From DASQEH01 sp038239485 (GTDB lineage: Bacteria > Actinomycetota > Actinomycetes > Propionibacteriales > Nocardioidaceae): 64,000 nt of DNA. Shown here one piece after another: positions 8,747 to 16,618 of this stretch. Every line of letters begins with the position of its first letter. The stretch's first letter is position 1. The notes under the pieces were generated by a model, which did not search any database, had not been told where the DNA came from, and was given only the letters and a program-made list of their open reading frames with translations. The stretch covers positions 1 to 64,000 of the forward strand of contig JBBSET010000011.1 in assembly GCA_038239485.1 (NCBI GenBank). The letters are read 5' to 3'. The position numbers and the translations under genes are program-made.

Positions 8747-9751
8747 TCAGGCTCCCCAGCGCAGGCCGGGAGTGTTGACGGGAGCATCCCAGAGCGAGAC
8801 GAGCTCGTCGTCAGCCTTGAGCAGCGTGACCGAGCAGCCGGCCATCTCCAGCGAGGTGATGTAGCTGCCAACCAGCGATCGGGCCACCGTGATTCCGGCC
8901 TTCTCGAGCAGCTGGGCAACCTCGTTGTACATGACGTAGAGCTCAAGCAGGGGCGTGCCACCCATCCCGTTGACGAAGGCGATGACCGAGTCACCCTGAC
9001 CGTAGGGCAGGTCACCGACGATCGGGTCCACCAGCATCGAGGCGATCTCCTTGGCTGACGCGAGAGGCAGCCGCTTGCGCCCAGGCTCACCGTGGATACC
9101 GATCCCGAGCTCCATCTCGTTCTCGCCGAGCTCGAATGTCGGCTTGCCCGCAGCCGGTACTGTGCAGGACGTCAGCGCCATGCCCATGCTGCGGCCGAGA
9201 TCGTTGACGCGCTTGGCCAGGTCCGCGACGTCGTTCAGCGAACGGCCCTGCTCCGCGGCGGCTCCGACGATCTTCTCCAGCAGCACAGTCACGCCGACAC
9301 CGCGACGGCCAGCCGTGTAGAGGCTGTCCTGCACGGCCACGTCGTCGTCGGTGACGACCGACAGCACCTCGATGCCGCTGTCGGCGGCGGCCATCTCCGC
9401 GGCCATCTCGAAGTTCATCACGTCGCCGGTGTAGTTCTTCACGATGTGCAGCACGCCGGCGCCCCCGTCGACCTCCTTGGTCGCCGCCATCATCTGGTCA
9501 GGCACCGGGGAGGTGAACACCTCGCCCGCGCAGGCCGCGTCGAGCATGCCCATCCCGACGAATCCGCCATGCATCGGCTCGTGCCCGGAACCGCCTCCGG
9601 AGATCAGTCCGACCTTGCCCTGCTTGGGCGCGTCCTTGCGGTAGATCACCTTGTTGTCGTGGTCGATGCGAACACGATCGGAATGAGCTGCTTCGAATCC
9701 TAGGAGGGCTTCTTGGACGACGTCGGCCGGGGCATTAATCAGCTTCTTCAT
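8747..9751 (-). CDS. dhaK: PEP-dependent dihydroxyacetone kinase, substrate-binding subunit DhaK
   Basis: A 334-residue DhaK. SGGGSGHEPMHGGFVGMG forms the conserved N-terminal site, NYTGDVMNF follows, and the histidine that binds dihydroxyacetone as a hemiaminal is in GIGIHGEPG (about His220). ATG 9751 is chosen because MKKLINAPADVV matches the family start; six further in-frame codons upstream have no RBS. First gene of dhaKLM. The product, dihydroxyacetone phosphate, enters glycolysis. No dhaR or dhaS regulator is seen nearby, so how the operon is induced is not visible here. Confidence 0.94.
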   Translation of the reverse strand: MKKLINAPADVVQEALLGFEAAHSDRVRIDHDNKVIYRKDAPKQGKVGLISGGGSGHEPMHGGFVGMGMLDAACAGEVFTSPVPDQMMAATKEVDGGAGVLHIVKNYTGDVMNFEMAAEMAAADSGIEVLSVVTDDDVAVQDSLYTAGRRGVGVTVLLEKIVGAAAEQGRSLNDVADLAKRVNDLGRSMGMALTSCTVPAAGKPTFELGENEMELGIGIHGEPGRKRLPLASAKEIASMLVDPIVGDLPYGQGDSVIAFVNGMGGTPLLELYVMYNEVAQLLEKAGITVARSLVGSYITSLEMAGCSVTLLKADDELVSLWDAPVNTPGLRWGA

Positions 9752-9809
9752 GGCCCCATCCGACCACATGCCGTGGCTGGCAACAACAGGCGATTTCGTG
9801 AACGGGCAA

Positions 9810-11696
9810 CTACTGACCGCGAATAGCGGCGGAGATGGCGTCCAGCACGGCCGGGTCCTCGATGGTCGACGGGACGGGAGGCTCCTCGCCGTCGGCGAGC
9901 TGGCGCATCGTCTTACGCAGGATCTTGCCCGAGCGGGTCTTCGGCAGCCCCGCCACCACGCTCACCTGGCGGAAGGCTGCGACCGGTCCGATCTCGTCTC
10001 TCACCCTCGCGACCAGCTCAGCCGTCAAGACGTCGACGTCGATGTCGACGCCTGACTTGAGAACGACGAAGCCGCGCGGGAGCTGCCCCTTGAGGGGGTC
10101 GGCGGCGCCGATGACGGCGCATTCGGCGACGGCTGGATGGGCAGCGAGCACCGCCTCGATCGACCCGGTCGACAACCGGTGGCCTGCGACGTTGATGACG
10201 TCGTCGGTGCGGCCCATCACGTAGACGTACCCGTCGTCGTCCAGGTAGCCGCCGTCCCCGGAGAGGTAGTAGCCGTCGTAGGCGCGAAGGTATGACGAGA
10301 CATAGCGGTCGTCGTCGTGCCACAGCGTGGTGAGGGTCCCCGGCGGCAGCGGCAGACGCAGACAGATGACCCCCTCGCGGTTGGCCCGCAGCACATTGCC
10401 GTGCTCGTCGAGCACCCGTACGTCGAAGCCGGGGACCGGGACGCTCGGCGATCCGGCCTTGATCGGTAGCGGTTCGAGACCGCGGGGGTTCGCCACGATC
10501 GGCCAGCCGGTCTCGGTCTGCCACCAGTTGTCGATGACCGGGATGCCGAGCTGCTCGCCTGCCCAGCGGTAGGTCTCGGGGTCGAGGCGCTCCCCCGCCA
10601 GGAACAGGTGCCGCAGCGAGCCGAGGCGCTCGGTCTGGATGAGCGCTCCGTCCGGGTCCTCCTTCTTGATCGCCCGGATCGCGGTCGGGGCGGTGAAGAG
10701 CCCTTCCACCTTGTGCTCCGCCACCACCCGCCAGAACGCGCCGGCGTCCGGGGTGCCGACCGGTTTGCCTTCGTACAGCACGGTCGTCGCACCCACGAGC
10801 AGCGGCGCGTAGACGATGTAGGAGTGGCCGACGACCCAACCCACGTCCGACGCCGTCCACCAGACCTGCCCCGCTGAGATGTCGAAGATGTTCTTCATCG
10901 ACCAGGCGAGGGCGACCGCGTGCCCGCCGTTGTCGCGGACTATCCCTTTCGGCTTGCCGGTCGTTCCCGACGTGTAGAGCACATACAGCGGGTCGGTCGC
11001 CGCGACAGGTACGGCAGGGGCCGGATCGCTCCGACCGGCCTTGGCAGCCAGGTCCCAGTCGATGTCGCGTCCTTCGACCATGTCGGCGCGCAGCTGTTCG
11101 CGCTGCTTCACGATGACGACAGGCACGCGATGGGAGGCCAGGTCGAGAGCCTTGTCGAGCAGGGGCTTGTAGGCGACGACGCGCGACGGCTCGATGCCGC
11201 AGGACGCCGTCACCACGACAGTCGGCTCGGCGTCGTCGATCCGGACGGCGAGCTCGGCCGCGGCGAACCCCCCGAAGACCACGGAGTGCACCGCCCCGAG
11301 CCGCGCCGTCGCCAACATCGCGACGACGGCCTCGGGGATCATCGGCATGTAGATGACCACCCGGTCGCCGACGCCGACACCGCTGTCACGCAGGACGGCC
11401 GCGAACGCCGCGACCAGCTCCAGCAGCTGGCTGTAGGTGTAGGTCTTCGTCGTCGCCGTGACTGGGCTGTCGTAGATCAGCGCCGGCTGGTCCGCGCGAC
11501 CTCTGATCACATGCCGGTCCAGGGCGTTGTAGCAGGTGTTGAGCCGGCCGCCGGCGAACCATCGGTAGAAGGGCAGCGTCGTGGCGTCCAGGACCTGCGC
11601 CGGCTTGACGAACCAGTCGACAAGCCCGGCTTGCTCACCCCAGAAGGTGTCGGGGTCGTTCACGCTGGCGTCGTATGTCTCCCGGTAGGCGGTCAT
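9810..11696 (-). CDS. prpE: Propionyl-CoA/acetyl-CoA synthetase (PrpE-type, AMP-forming)
   Basis: A 628-residue acyl-CoA synthetase of the ANL superfamily that activates a short-chain acid with ATP and CoA. Motifs: YTSGTTGKPKGIVRDNGGHA (A3), NWWQTETGWPI (A5), YLSGDGGYLDDDGYVYVMGR (A7) and the catalytic lysine in TRSGKILRKTMRQL. The IVRDNGGHAVAL and STGSIEAVLAAHPAVAE regions look more like PrpE than AcsA, so propionate is the favoured substrate. ATG 11696 is chosen over a GTG at 11705 because AAAGGTGG sits six bases upstream. No methylcitrate-cycle genes are near. Confidence 0.85.
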   Translation of the reverse strand: MTAYRETYDASVNDPDTFWGEQAGLVDWFVKPAQVLDATTLPFYRWFAGGRLNTCYNALDRHVIRGRADQPALIYDSPVTATTKTYTYSQLLELVAAFAAVLRDSGVGVGDRVVIYMPMIPEAVVAMLATARLGAVHSVVFGGFAAAELAVRIDDAEPTVVVTASCGIEPSRVVAYKPLLDKALDLASHRVPVVIVKQREQLRADMVEGRDIDWDLAAKAGRSDPAPAVPVAATDPLYVLYTSGTTGKPKGIVRDNGGHAVALAWSMKNIFDISAGQVWWTASDVGWVVGHSYIVYAPLLVGATTVLYEGKPVGTPDAGAFWRVVAEHKVEGLFTAPTAIRAIKKEDPDGALIQTERLGSLRHLFLAGERLDPETYRWAGEQLGIPVIDNWWQTETGWPIVANPRGLEPLPIKAGSPSVPVPGFDVRVLDEHGNVLRANREGVICLRLPLPPGTLTTLWHDDDRYVSSYLRAYDGYYLSGDGGYLDDDGYVYVMGRTDDVINVAGHRLSTGSIEAVLAAHPAVAECAVIGAADPLKGQLPRGFVVLKSGVDIDVDVLTAELVARVRDEIGPVAAFRQVSVVAGLPKTRSGKILRKTMRQLADGEEPPVPSTIEDPAVLDAISAAIRGQ

Positions 11697-11832
11697 GGTT
11701 GCCACCTTTCCACCACATGCCCGCGACCACCATGGAGGCGCTCGAAACCAGTTGCGCCCGTCGGTGTCGGCCTGTCACGATCGCAGCAGTCGGCCGGAGC
11801 GACCGGCCACCCCGAGCGAAGGAGGCGTCGAC

Positions 11833-11898
11833 ATGTTCACCCCTGTTCTGGGGCACTTCGCCGTCCCCTGTCGTGTCGAGGCCACGCCGGCTCACTGA
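11833..11898 (+). CDS. Possible 21-residue leader peptide upstream of the RIO kinase
   Basis: A short frame encodes MFTPVLGHFAVPCRVEATP plus Ala-His. It begins with ATG preceded by a near-perfect Shine-Dalgarno (GAAGGAGG, 11818-11825) at seven-base spacing, better than most genes in this window. Its stop is 40 bases upstream of the RIO gene's GTG, in a different frame, and 12 bases before a hairpin (11910-11930) whose 3' arm covers that gene's Shine-Dalgarno. The layout is that of a regulatory leader ORF, but I recognise no family, so function and even translation are unproven. Confidence 0.45.
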   Translation: MFTPVLGHFAVPCRVEATPAH

Positions 11899-11909
11899 GC
11901 GCCGCAGCA

Positions 11910-11930
11910 CCTCGACCTCATCGCTCGAGG
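11910..11930 (+). promoter_or_regulatory. Hairpin overlapping the Shine-Dalgarno of the RIO-family kinase
   Basis: The arms CCTCGA (11910-11915) and TCGAGG (11925-11930) are perfectly complementary around a nine-base loop. The 3' arm includes four bases of the GAGGAG ribosome binding site (11927-11932) that serves the GTG at 11939. When folded the site would be partly masked, which fits translational control by the upstream leader ORF. Confidence 0.4.
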
Positions 11931-11938
11931 AGCACACC

Positions 11939-12769
11939 GTGTACAACCCGTCGTCCCCTACGGACTTCACCTTCCACACCGTTGCCGACCTCCGCGACGA
12001 CCAGCGCTGGTCCACCTGGTCGAGCGTCGATGCGAAGCTGGCTCACGGCCCGCACCCCCGCCCCGACTGGGTGGTCACCGACGACGGTGCGGTCGACACC
12101 GAGCTCGGCATCCTCAAGACCGGCAAGGAAGCCGACGTCTTCCTCGTCGAGCGCGCCGTTCCCGGCGACTCCTCGCGGTGGTCCCTGCTGGCCGCCAAGC
12201 GCTACCGCAGCTCAGAGCACCGGCAGTTCCATCGCGACGCCGGCTACACCGAAGGGCGTCGTACCCGGCGCAGCCGCGACGCCCGGGCGCTGGCGAAGAA
12301 GACCGACTGGGGCCGCCAGGTCGCCGCCGGACAGTGGGCCGACCACGAGTTCGGCGCCCTGTCGTCCCTCTGGTCGGCCGGCGTCCCCGTGCCCTACCCG
12401 GTGATGATCGACGGCACCGAGATCTTGATGGAGTACATCGAGGTCGACGGCGGCGCGGCACCCCGGTTGGCCCAGCTCAGGCCGGACCTGACCGTCGTGG
12501 AGAGCTACTACGAGCAGCTACGAGAAGCGATGGGCGTGCTCGCACGGCAGGGGCTGGCGCACGGTGACCTCTCGGCGTACAACATCTTGGCCCAGGGTGA
12601 GCGGCTGGTGATCATCGACCTGCCCCAGGTGGTCGACATCGTCGGCAACCCGGCCGGGGTCGAGTTCCTGCAGCGCGACTGCCGCAACGTGTGCCAGTGG
12701 TTCGTGTCCCGCGGTCTGCCGGTCGACCCCGACGAGCTGCTCTCGGAACTGCTCGCGCAGGCCTGGTAG
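11939..12769 (+). CDS. RIO-family protein kinase
   Basis: A 276-residue RIO1/RIO2-like atypical Ser/Thr kinase. ATP-binding region ELGILKTGKEADVFLVER (about residues 50-67), lysine in LLAAKRYR, catalytic loop GLAHGDLSAYNILAQ and metal-binding segment LVIIDLPQVVDI, as in RIO proteins where DFG is replaced by IDxPQ. The GTG start is set by GAGGAG six bases upstream; the frame stays open upstream but without coding character. Bacterial RIO kinases are widespread but their substrates are mostly unknown; archaeal and eukaryotic relatives act in ribosome maturation. It is divergent from prpE and convergent with the HAD phosphatase. Confidence 0.85.
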   Translation: MYNPSSPTDFTFHTVADLRDDQRWSTWSSVDAKLAHGPHPRPDWVVTDDGAVDTELGILKTGKEADVFLVERAVPGDSSRWSLLAAKRYRSSEHRQFHRDAGYTEGRRTRRSRDARALAKKTDWGRQVAAGQWADHEFGALSSLWSAGVPVPYPVMIDGTEILMEYIEVDGGAAPRLAQLRPDLTVVESYYEQLREAMGVLARQGLAHGDLSAYNILAQGERLVIIDLPQVVDIVGNPAGVEFLQRDCRNVCQWFVSRGLPVDPDELLSELLAQAW

Positions 12770-12787
12770 GCGGCACGGCTTGCCGCC
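12769..12787 (+). terminator. GC-rich hairpin between convergent RIO kinase and HAD genes
   Basis: GGCGGCA and TGCCGCC form a perfect seven-base stem with a five-base loop, starting on the last base of the RIO stop codon. No U-tract follows, so it is either a weak bidirectional terminator of the kind common in high-GC actinobacteria or just a transcript-end stabiliser. Confidence 0.45.
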
Positions 12788-12807
12788 GGAGGCTCAGGTC
12801 CGCCCGG

Positions 12808-13653
12808 TCAGCCCGGCTGCTCGGGCGACATCGCCAGAGCGCGCTCGACCGTCCTGGCGACGCCGTCGTCGTCATTTCCGGGGCAGGTGTGTGAGGCGGC
12901 GGCGAGCACGGCGGGATGCCCGTTGGCCATGGCGAACGACGTCCCGGCCCACCTCAGCATCGGTAGGTCGTTGAGCATGTCCCCGAACGCCCAGACGGCC
13001 TCCGCGTCGACCCCGTTGCTCTCGCACCACGTGGCGAGGGCCGCCGCCTTGCTCACCCCGACCGCAGACATCTCGAGCAGCCCGTCCGCGCCGGAGACAT
13101 GGACGTCGGCGAGACCTCTCACGATCTCGCGCCCGCGCGCGATGAAGTCGTCCGGGTGCAGACCGTCATTGCGGGCGAGCAGCTTCGCAGGCAGCTGGTC
13201 GAGAAGGGTCTCGATCGGACCGGTCCGCGGTTCGAACGGGAGCCAGTGCCTCTCGGTGAACTGCGGCTCCTTGGCGAAGCCTCCGGCGTGCTCGGTCGCG
13301 AAGGAGGTACCGGGCAGCGCCTCCCGCAAAGCTCCCGCCAGCCTCAGCACGATGTCCCTCTGCATCGGCGTGATCGAGACGATCCGGCGCCGGCCGACGT
13401 CGTAGACGATGGCCCCGTTGGCACAGATCGCCAAGCCGTGGAGGCCGACCAGGTCGGAGAGCTCGTGCAGCCAGCGAGGCGGCCGAGCGGTCACGAAGAC
13501 AACCTCGATACCGCCCTGCGCCGCCGCCGACAGCGCGGCCCTGGTCCTCGCCGACACCGTTCCGTCGGCCCTCAGCAGAGTGCCGTCGAGATCGGTGGCG
13601 ACGAGTCGCGGTCTGGACAGCGGCGAGATGGCCGTCTCATGCCCGGCGCTCAT
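12808..13653 (-). CDS. HAD-superfamily sugar-phosphatase-like hydrolase (Cof type)
   Basis: A 281-residue HAD phosphatase of the Cof/IIB subfamily. Motif I with the nucleophile is VATDLDGTLLRADG near residue 20, motif II is VFVTARPPRW, and motif IV is AFGDMLNDLPMLRWAG, followed by the cap-typical GTSFAMANGHP. The ATG at 13653 overlaps the rlmN stop as ATGA, which fixes the start and indicates coupling to rlmN. Cof proteins dephosphorylate sugar phosphates, nucleotides or flavin-type substrates, and the sequence does not identify which. Confidence 0.85.
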   Translation of the reverse strand: MSAGHETAISPLSRPRLVATDLDGTLLRADGTVSARTRAALSAAAQGGIEVVFVTARPPRWLHELSDLVGLHGLAICANGAIVYDVGRRRIVSITPMQRDIVLRLAGALREALPGTSFATEHAGGFAKEPQFTERHWLPFEPRTGPIETLLDQLPAKLLARNDGLHPDDFIARGREIVRGLADVHVSGADGLLEMSAVGVSKAAALATWCESNGVDAEAVWAFGDMLNDLPMLRWAGTSFAMANGHPAVLAAASHTCPGNDDDGVARTVERALAMSPEQPG

Positions 13654-14801
13654 CCTTGAGCGGCCAGCTGGCCGCACGCGCCGTCGATCTCACGGCCGCG
13701 AGTGTCGCGGACGGTCGTCGGTACGCCTTTGGCCTCGAGGCGACGGACGAACTCGCGCTCGTCCTCCGGCCTCGACGCCGTCCACTTGGAGCCGGGCGTG
13801 GGATTGAGCGGGATCAGGTTCACATGCACCCAGCCCCAGTCGCCGTAGGACGTGAGCACGTCGCCGAGCAGGTCGGCACGCCAGGCCTCGTCGTTGATGT
13901 CCTTGATCATGGCGTACTCGATCGAGACGCGCCGCTTGGTGGTACGCGCGTAGTTCCACGCCGCCTCCACGGCCTCGGCGACGCTCCAGCGCGTGTTGAT
14001 CGGCACCAGGTCGTTGCGCAGCTCGTCGTCGGGGGCATGCAGGGACAGTGCGAGCGTGACCGGAATGCCCTCCTCCGCAAGCTGCTGCATCCGCGGCACG
14101 AGACCGACCGTCGACACCGTGATGCCGCGTGCCGACATCCCCAAACCGTCCGGCGAGGGGTCGACCATCCGTCGTATCGACGCGATGACGGCCTTGTAGT
14201 TGGCCATCGGCTCACCCATCCCCATGAACACGACGTTGGACACCCGGCCGGGTCCTCCGGGTACCTCGTCACGGTTCAGCGCTCGGGCGCCCGCCACCAC
14301 CTGCTCGATGATCTCGCCGGTACTCAGGTTGCGCTGCAGTCCACCCTGGCCCGTGGCGCAGAAGGGACAGGCCATCCCGCATCCCGCTTGCGACGACACA
14401 CACAGCGTCACCCGACCCGGGTAGCGCATCAGCACCGACTCGACCAGCGCGCCGTCGTGCAGCCGCCACAAGGTCTTGCGCGTGGCGCCACGGTCGGCGT
14501 GCAATGTCTTGACGTGGGTGATCAGGGTCGGCAGCAGCGCGTCGCGGAGCGGGACCCGCAGATCGGCTGGCAGGTCGGTCATGTCGGCGGGGTCGTCGAC
14601 CAGCCTGGAGAAGTAGTGACGCGACACCTGCTTGGCCCGGAACCCGGGCAGCCCGGCCTTCTCGACCGCATGCCTTCGTTCGGCCGAGGTGAGGTCGGCG
14701 AGGTGGCGGGGGGGCATGCGGGCGCTGCGCGGCTCGTCGAAGACCAGTGGAAGTTGGGTAGGCTCCTCGGCCGGGGCAGGGGTGCGAACGGGTTCAGGCA
14801 T
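13650..14801 (-). CDS. rlmN: 23S rRNA (A2503-C2)/tRNA (A37-C2) methyltransferase RlmN
   Basis: A 383-residue radical-SAM methylase that makes 2-methyladenosine in 23S rRNA and some tRNAs. The radical-SAM cluster motif is CGMACPFCATGQGGL (Cys-x3-Cys-x2-Cys), followed by VVFMGMGEPMANY, VSTVGLVPRMQQL and ALSLHAPDDELRNDLVP. The C-terminal resolving cysteine lies in the IDGACGQL segment. ATG 14801 is preceded by a G-rich TGGGGGG; a GTG 18 bases upstream is possible. Divergent from the TrmH-like gene with a 38 bp gap. Confidence 0.94.
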   Translation of the reverse strand: MPEPVRTPAPAEEPTQLPLVFDEPRSARMPPRHLADLTSAERRHAVEKAGLPGFRAKQVSRHYFSRLVDDPADMTDLPADLRVPLRDALLPTLITHVKTLHADRGATRKTLWRLHDGALVESVLMRYPGRVTLCVSSQAGCGMACPFCATGQGGLQRNLSTGEIIEQVVAGARALNRDEVPGGPGRVSNVVFMGMGEPMANYKAVIASIRRMVDPSPDGLGMSARGITVSTVGLVPRMQQLAEEGIPVTLALSLHAPDDELRNDLVPINTRWSVAEAVEAAWNYARTTKRRVSIEYAMIKDINDEAWRADLLGDVLTSYGDWGWVHVNLIPLNPTPGSKWTASRPEDEREFVRRLEAKGVPTTVRDTRGREIDGACGQLAAQG

Positions 14802-14839
14802 GACCCCCCAGTCTCTCACGATGCGCCATAGTGGCGGTG

Positions 14840-15661
14840 ATGACCGACGTCGACGACAGCCGCCAGATCACCAGCACCACCAACCCGCGGGTGAAGTGGC
14901 TGGTCAGCCTCCGCAAGCGGCGCACGCGTGATGCGGAGCGGGTCGCGGTGGTCGAGGGGCTCGCGGAGCTCACCTTGGCGCTGGACGTCGGCGTCCGGCC
15001 TCGTCAGGTGTTCTGGTGCCCCGCGATGGTGTCGGAACCGGCCCGGTCGGTCGTTCTCGACCGTGTTGCCAGGCTCGGCAGTGAGGTCGTGGCGCTGGGC
15101 GGGGCCGCGTTCGCCAAGTCGTCGTACCGGGAGTCCCCGGACGGCTGGCTGGCCGTCGTCGGGGACCCGGTCTCGCCGCTGGCGGATCTACGCCTCGGCG
15201 CCCGTCCGCTCGTGCTGGTATGCGAAGGCGTGGAGAAGCCGGGCAACCTGGGCGCAATGCTTCGAACCGCCGAGGCGGCAGGAGTCGATGCGGTGGTCGC
15301 CGCGTCGCCTGTCGCCGACTGGGGCAACCCTAATGTCGTCAGGGCCAGCAAGGGCACGGTGTTCGCGGTCCCGATCGCTGCTGCGCCCAACAGCGAGGTG
15401 GTGGGGTGGCTCCGACAGCACGGTATGACCATCGTGGTCGCCACCCCGGACGCGGAGAGGCTGGTCACCGATGTCGACCTCACCGGGCCGACCGCCCTTG
15501 TGGTCGGCGCGGAGCATGGCGGGGTGAGCGGGGAGATCGCCGGGGTTGCCGACATCCGAGCGGCGCTGCCGATGAGAGGCCGCGTCAACTCCCTCAACGT
15601 CGCCGCCTCGGCGGCGATCGTTCTGTACGAGGCCGTTCGTCAACGAGGGGGCGGAACGTGA
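14840..15661 (+). CDS. TrmH/SpoU-family RNA 2'-O-methyltransferase
   Basis: A 273-residue SPOUT methyltransferase with the N-terminal substrate-binding domain (ITSTTNPRVKWLVSLRKRRT) and the trefoil-knot SAM domain. Motif 1 is CEGVEKPGNLGAMLRTAEAA, motif 2 LVVGAEHGGVS, motif 3 LPMRGRVNSLNVAASAAIVLYE. It probably methylates a ribose in 23S rRNA or tRNA; the position is not predictable from sequence. Start chosen at ATG 14840; GTG codons at 14831 and 14837 are equally placed and no strong Shine-Dalgarno decides between them. Confidence 0.88.
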   Translation: MTDVDDSRQITSTTNPRVKWLVSLRKRRTRDAERVAVVEGLAELTLALDVGVRPRQVFWCPAMVSEPARSVVLDRVARLGSEVVALGGAAFAKSSYRESPDGWLAVVGDPVSPLADLRLGARPLVLVCEGVEKPGNLGAMLRTAEAAGVDAVVAASPVADWGNPNVVRASKGTVFAVPIAAAPNSEVVGWLRQHGMTIVVATPDAERLVTDVDLTGPTALVVGAEHGGVSGEIAGVADIRAALPMRGRVNSLNVAASAAIVLYEAVRQRGGGT

Positions 15662-15681
15662 CCAGGCTCGCAGCATTCGAG

Positions 15682-15725
15682 TTGTGCGGACGACCCGAGC
15701 AATCTAGAATTGAACATTCGTTCAA
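15682..15725 (+). promoter_or_regulatory. Promoter with overlapping TetR-type operator for the SMR-tetR operon
   Basis: A -35-like TTGTGC (15682-15687) and a -10-like TAGAAT (15705-15710) are 17 bp apart. The inverted repeat TTGAAC-N4-GTTCAA (15710-15725) starts on the last base of the -10 and covers the expected transcription start. Such an element fits repression by the TetR protein encoded as the second gene of the operon. Confidence 0.7.
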
Positions 15726-15743
15726 GTTAGTGGAGTGATTTTC

Positions 15744-16073
15744 ATGAACAGCTGGCTGCTCCTAGCGGCCGCTATCGCGTCGGAGGTCGGCGCGACCGTT
15801 GCCCTCAAGCTCAGTGACGGTTTCACCCGGACGGTCCCGACTGCCCTCGTGGTCGTCGGTTACGTCCTGTCCTTCTTCCTGCTCGCCAAGATCCTGGCGG
15901 CCGGGATGAACCTCGGGGTCGTCTACGCGGTCTGGTCCGGGCTCGGCCTGGCGCTGATCGTCGGAGTGGACGTGCTCTGGTTCCACCAGCGACTCGGAGC
16001 TGTCCAGATCGCGGGCCTGTTCTTCGTCGTCGCGGGTGTCGCGGCGCTCGAGCTGGGCGGCACCGTCGCGTGA
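15744..16073 (+). CDS. Small multidrug resistance (SMR/EmrE-type) efflux transporter
   Basis: A 109-residue, four-helix membrane protein that exchanges protons for cationic compounds as a dimer. The essential membrane glutamate is Glu14 in AIASEVGATVALKLSDGFTR; later come YVLSFFLLAKIL, YAVWSGLGLALIVGVDVLWF and a last helix ending ELGGTVA. ATG 15744 is chosen because TGGAG lies eight bases upstream; a GTG at 15735 is less well placed. The stop codon overlaps the tetR start (GTGA), making a self-regulated efflux pair. Substrate (quaternary ammonium, guanidinium or other) is not resolved by sequence. Confidence 0.92.
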   Translation: MNSWLLLAAAIASEVGATVALKLSDGFTRTVPTALVVVGYVLSFFLLAKILAAGMNLGVVYAVWSGLGLALIVGVDVLWFHQRLGAVQIAGLFFVVAGVAALELGGTVA

Positions 16074-16618
16074 GCCCTGAGCAGCAGCCCGGGATGTCAC
16101 CGGGACGAGGTGAGCGAACCCGTCGGGCGCTTGTCCTCGCGGCGCTGGCGATCATCGAGCGCGAGGGCATCTGCGGGGTCACCCACCGCAACGTGACCCG
16201 GGCGGCAGGGCTACCGGCTACCTCGGCCGCCTACCACTTCGACTCGATCAACGACCTGCTCGAACAGGCGCTGATGTGGGCCGACGGGCAGGCTGTCGAG
16301 GCGCTGGTCGCGATTGGCACGGCACCCAATCCGGTCGCGGCGCTGTCGACGTGGCTGGCACGCGACTTCCGCCAGGAGCGCCCTCGGTTGATCGCGGAGT
16401 ACGAGCTGTACCTCTACGCCGCCCGCACCCCCTCCATGCTGCCGAGCGCCAACGGCTGGCTCACCGGACTCGACGCCCTGGTGTCGACCTGGACGGCGGA
16501 CCGCCGGGCCGTCCGGACCGTCTGCGCCTACATTGACGGGCTGCTGCTCCAAGCCCTCGTCTCGGGAGAGGCCCCGGACCCCGAGGAGCTGGAGGCGGCG
16601 ATCCGGGACCTGCTCTGA
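16070..16618 (+). CDS. TetR-family transcriptional repressor
   Basis: A 182-residue TetR regulator. The DNA-binding helix-turn-helix spans roughly residues 14-60: TRRALVLAALAIIEREG, then VTHRNVTRAAGLPATSAAYHF. The C-terminal ligand-binding part has aromatic and acidic stretches but no diagnostic motif. Its GTG start overlaps the SMR stop, so both are made from one transcript, and the TTGAAC-N4-GTTCAA site in the promoter is its likely operator. It presumably releases DNA when a pump substrate binds. Its 3' end overlaps the convergent BNR-protein gene by 91 bp. Confidence 0.9.
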   Translation: MSPEQQPGMSPGRGERTRRALVLAALAIIEREGICGVTHRNVTRAAGLPATSAAYHFDSINDLLEQALMWADGQAVEALVAIGTAPNPVAALSTWLARDFRQERPRLIAEYELYLYAARTPSMLPSANGWLTGLDALVSTWTADRRAVRTVCAYIDGLLLQALVSGEAPDPEELEAAIRDLL

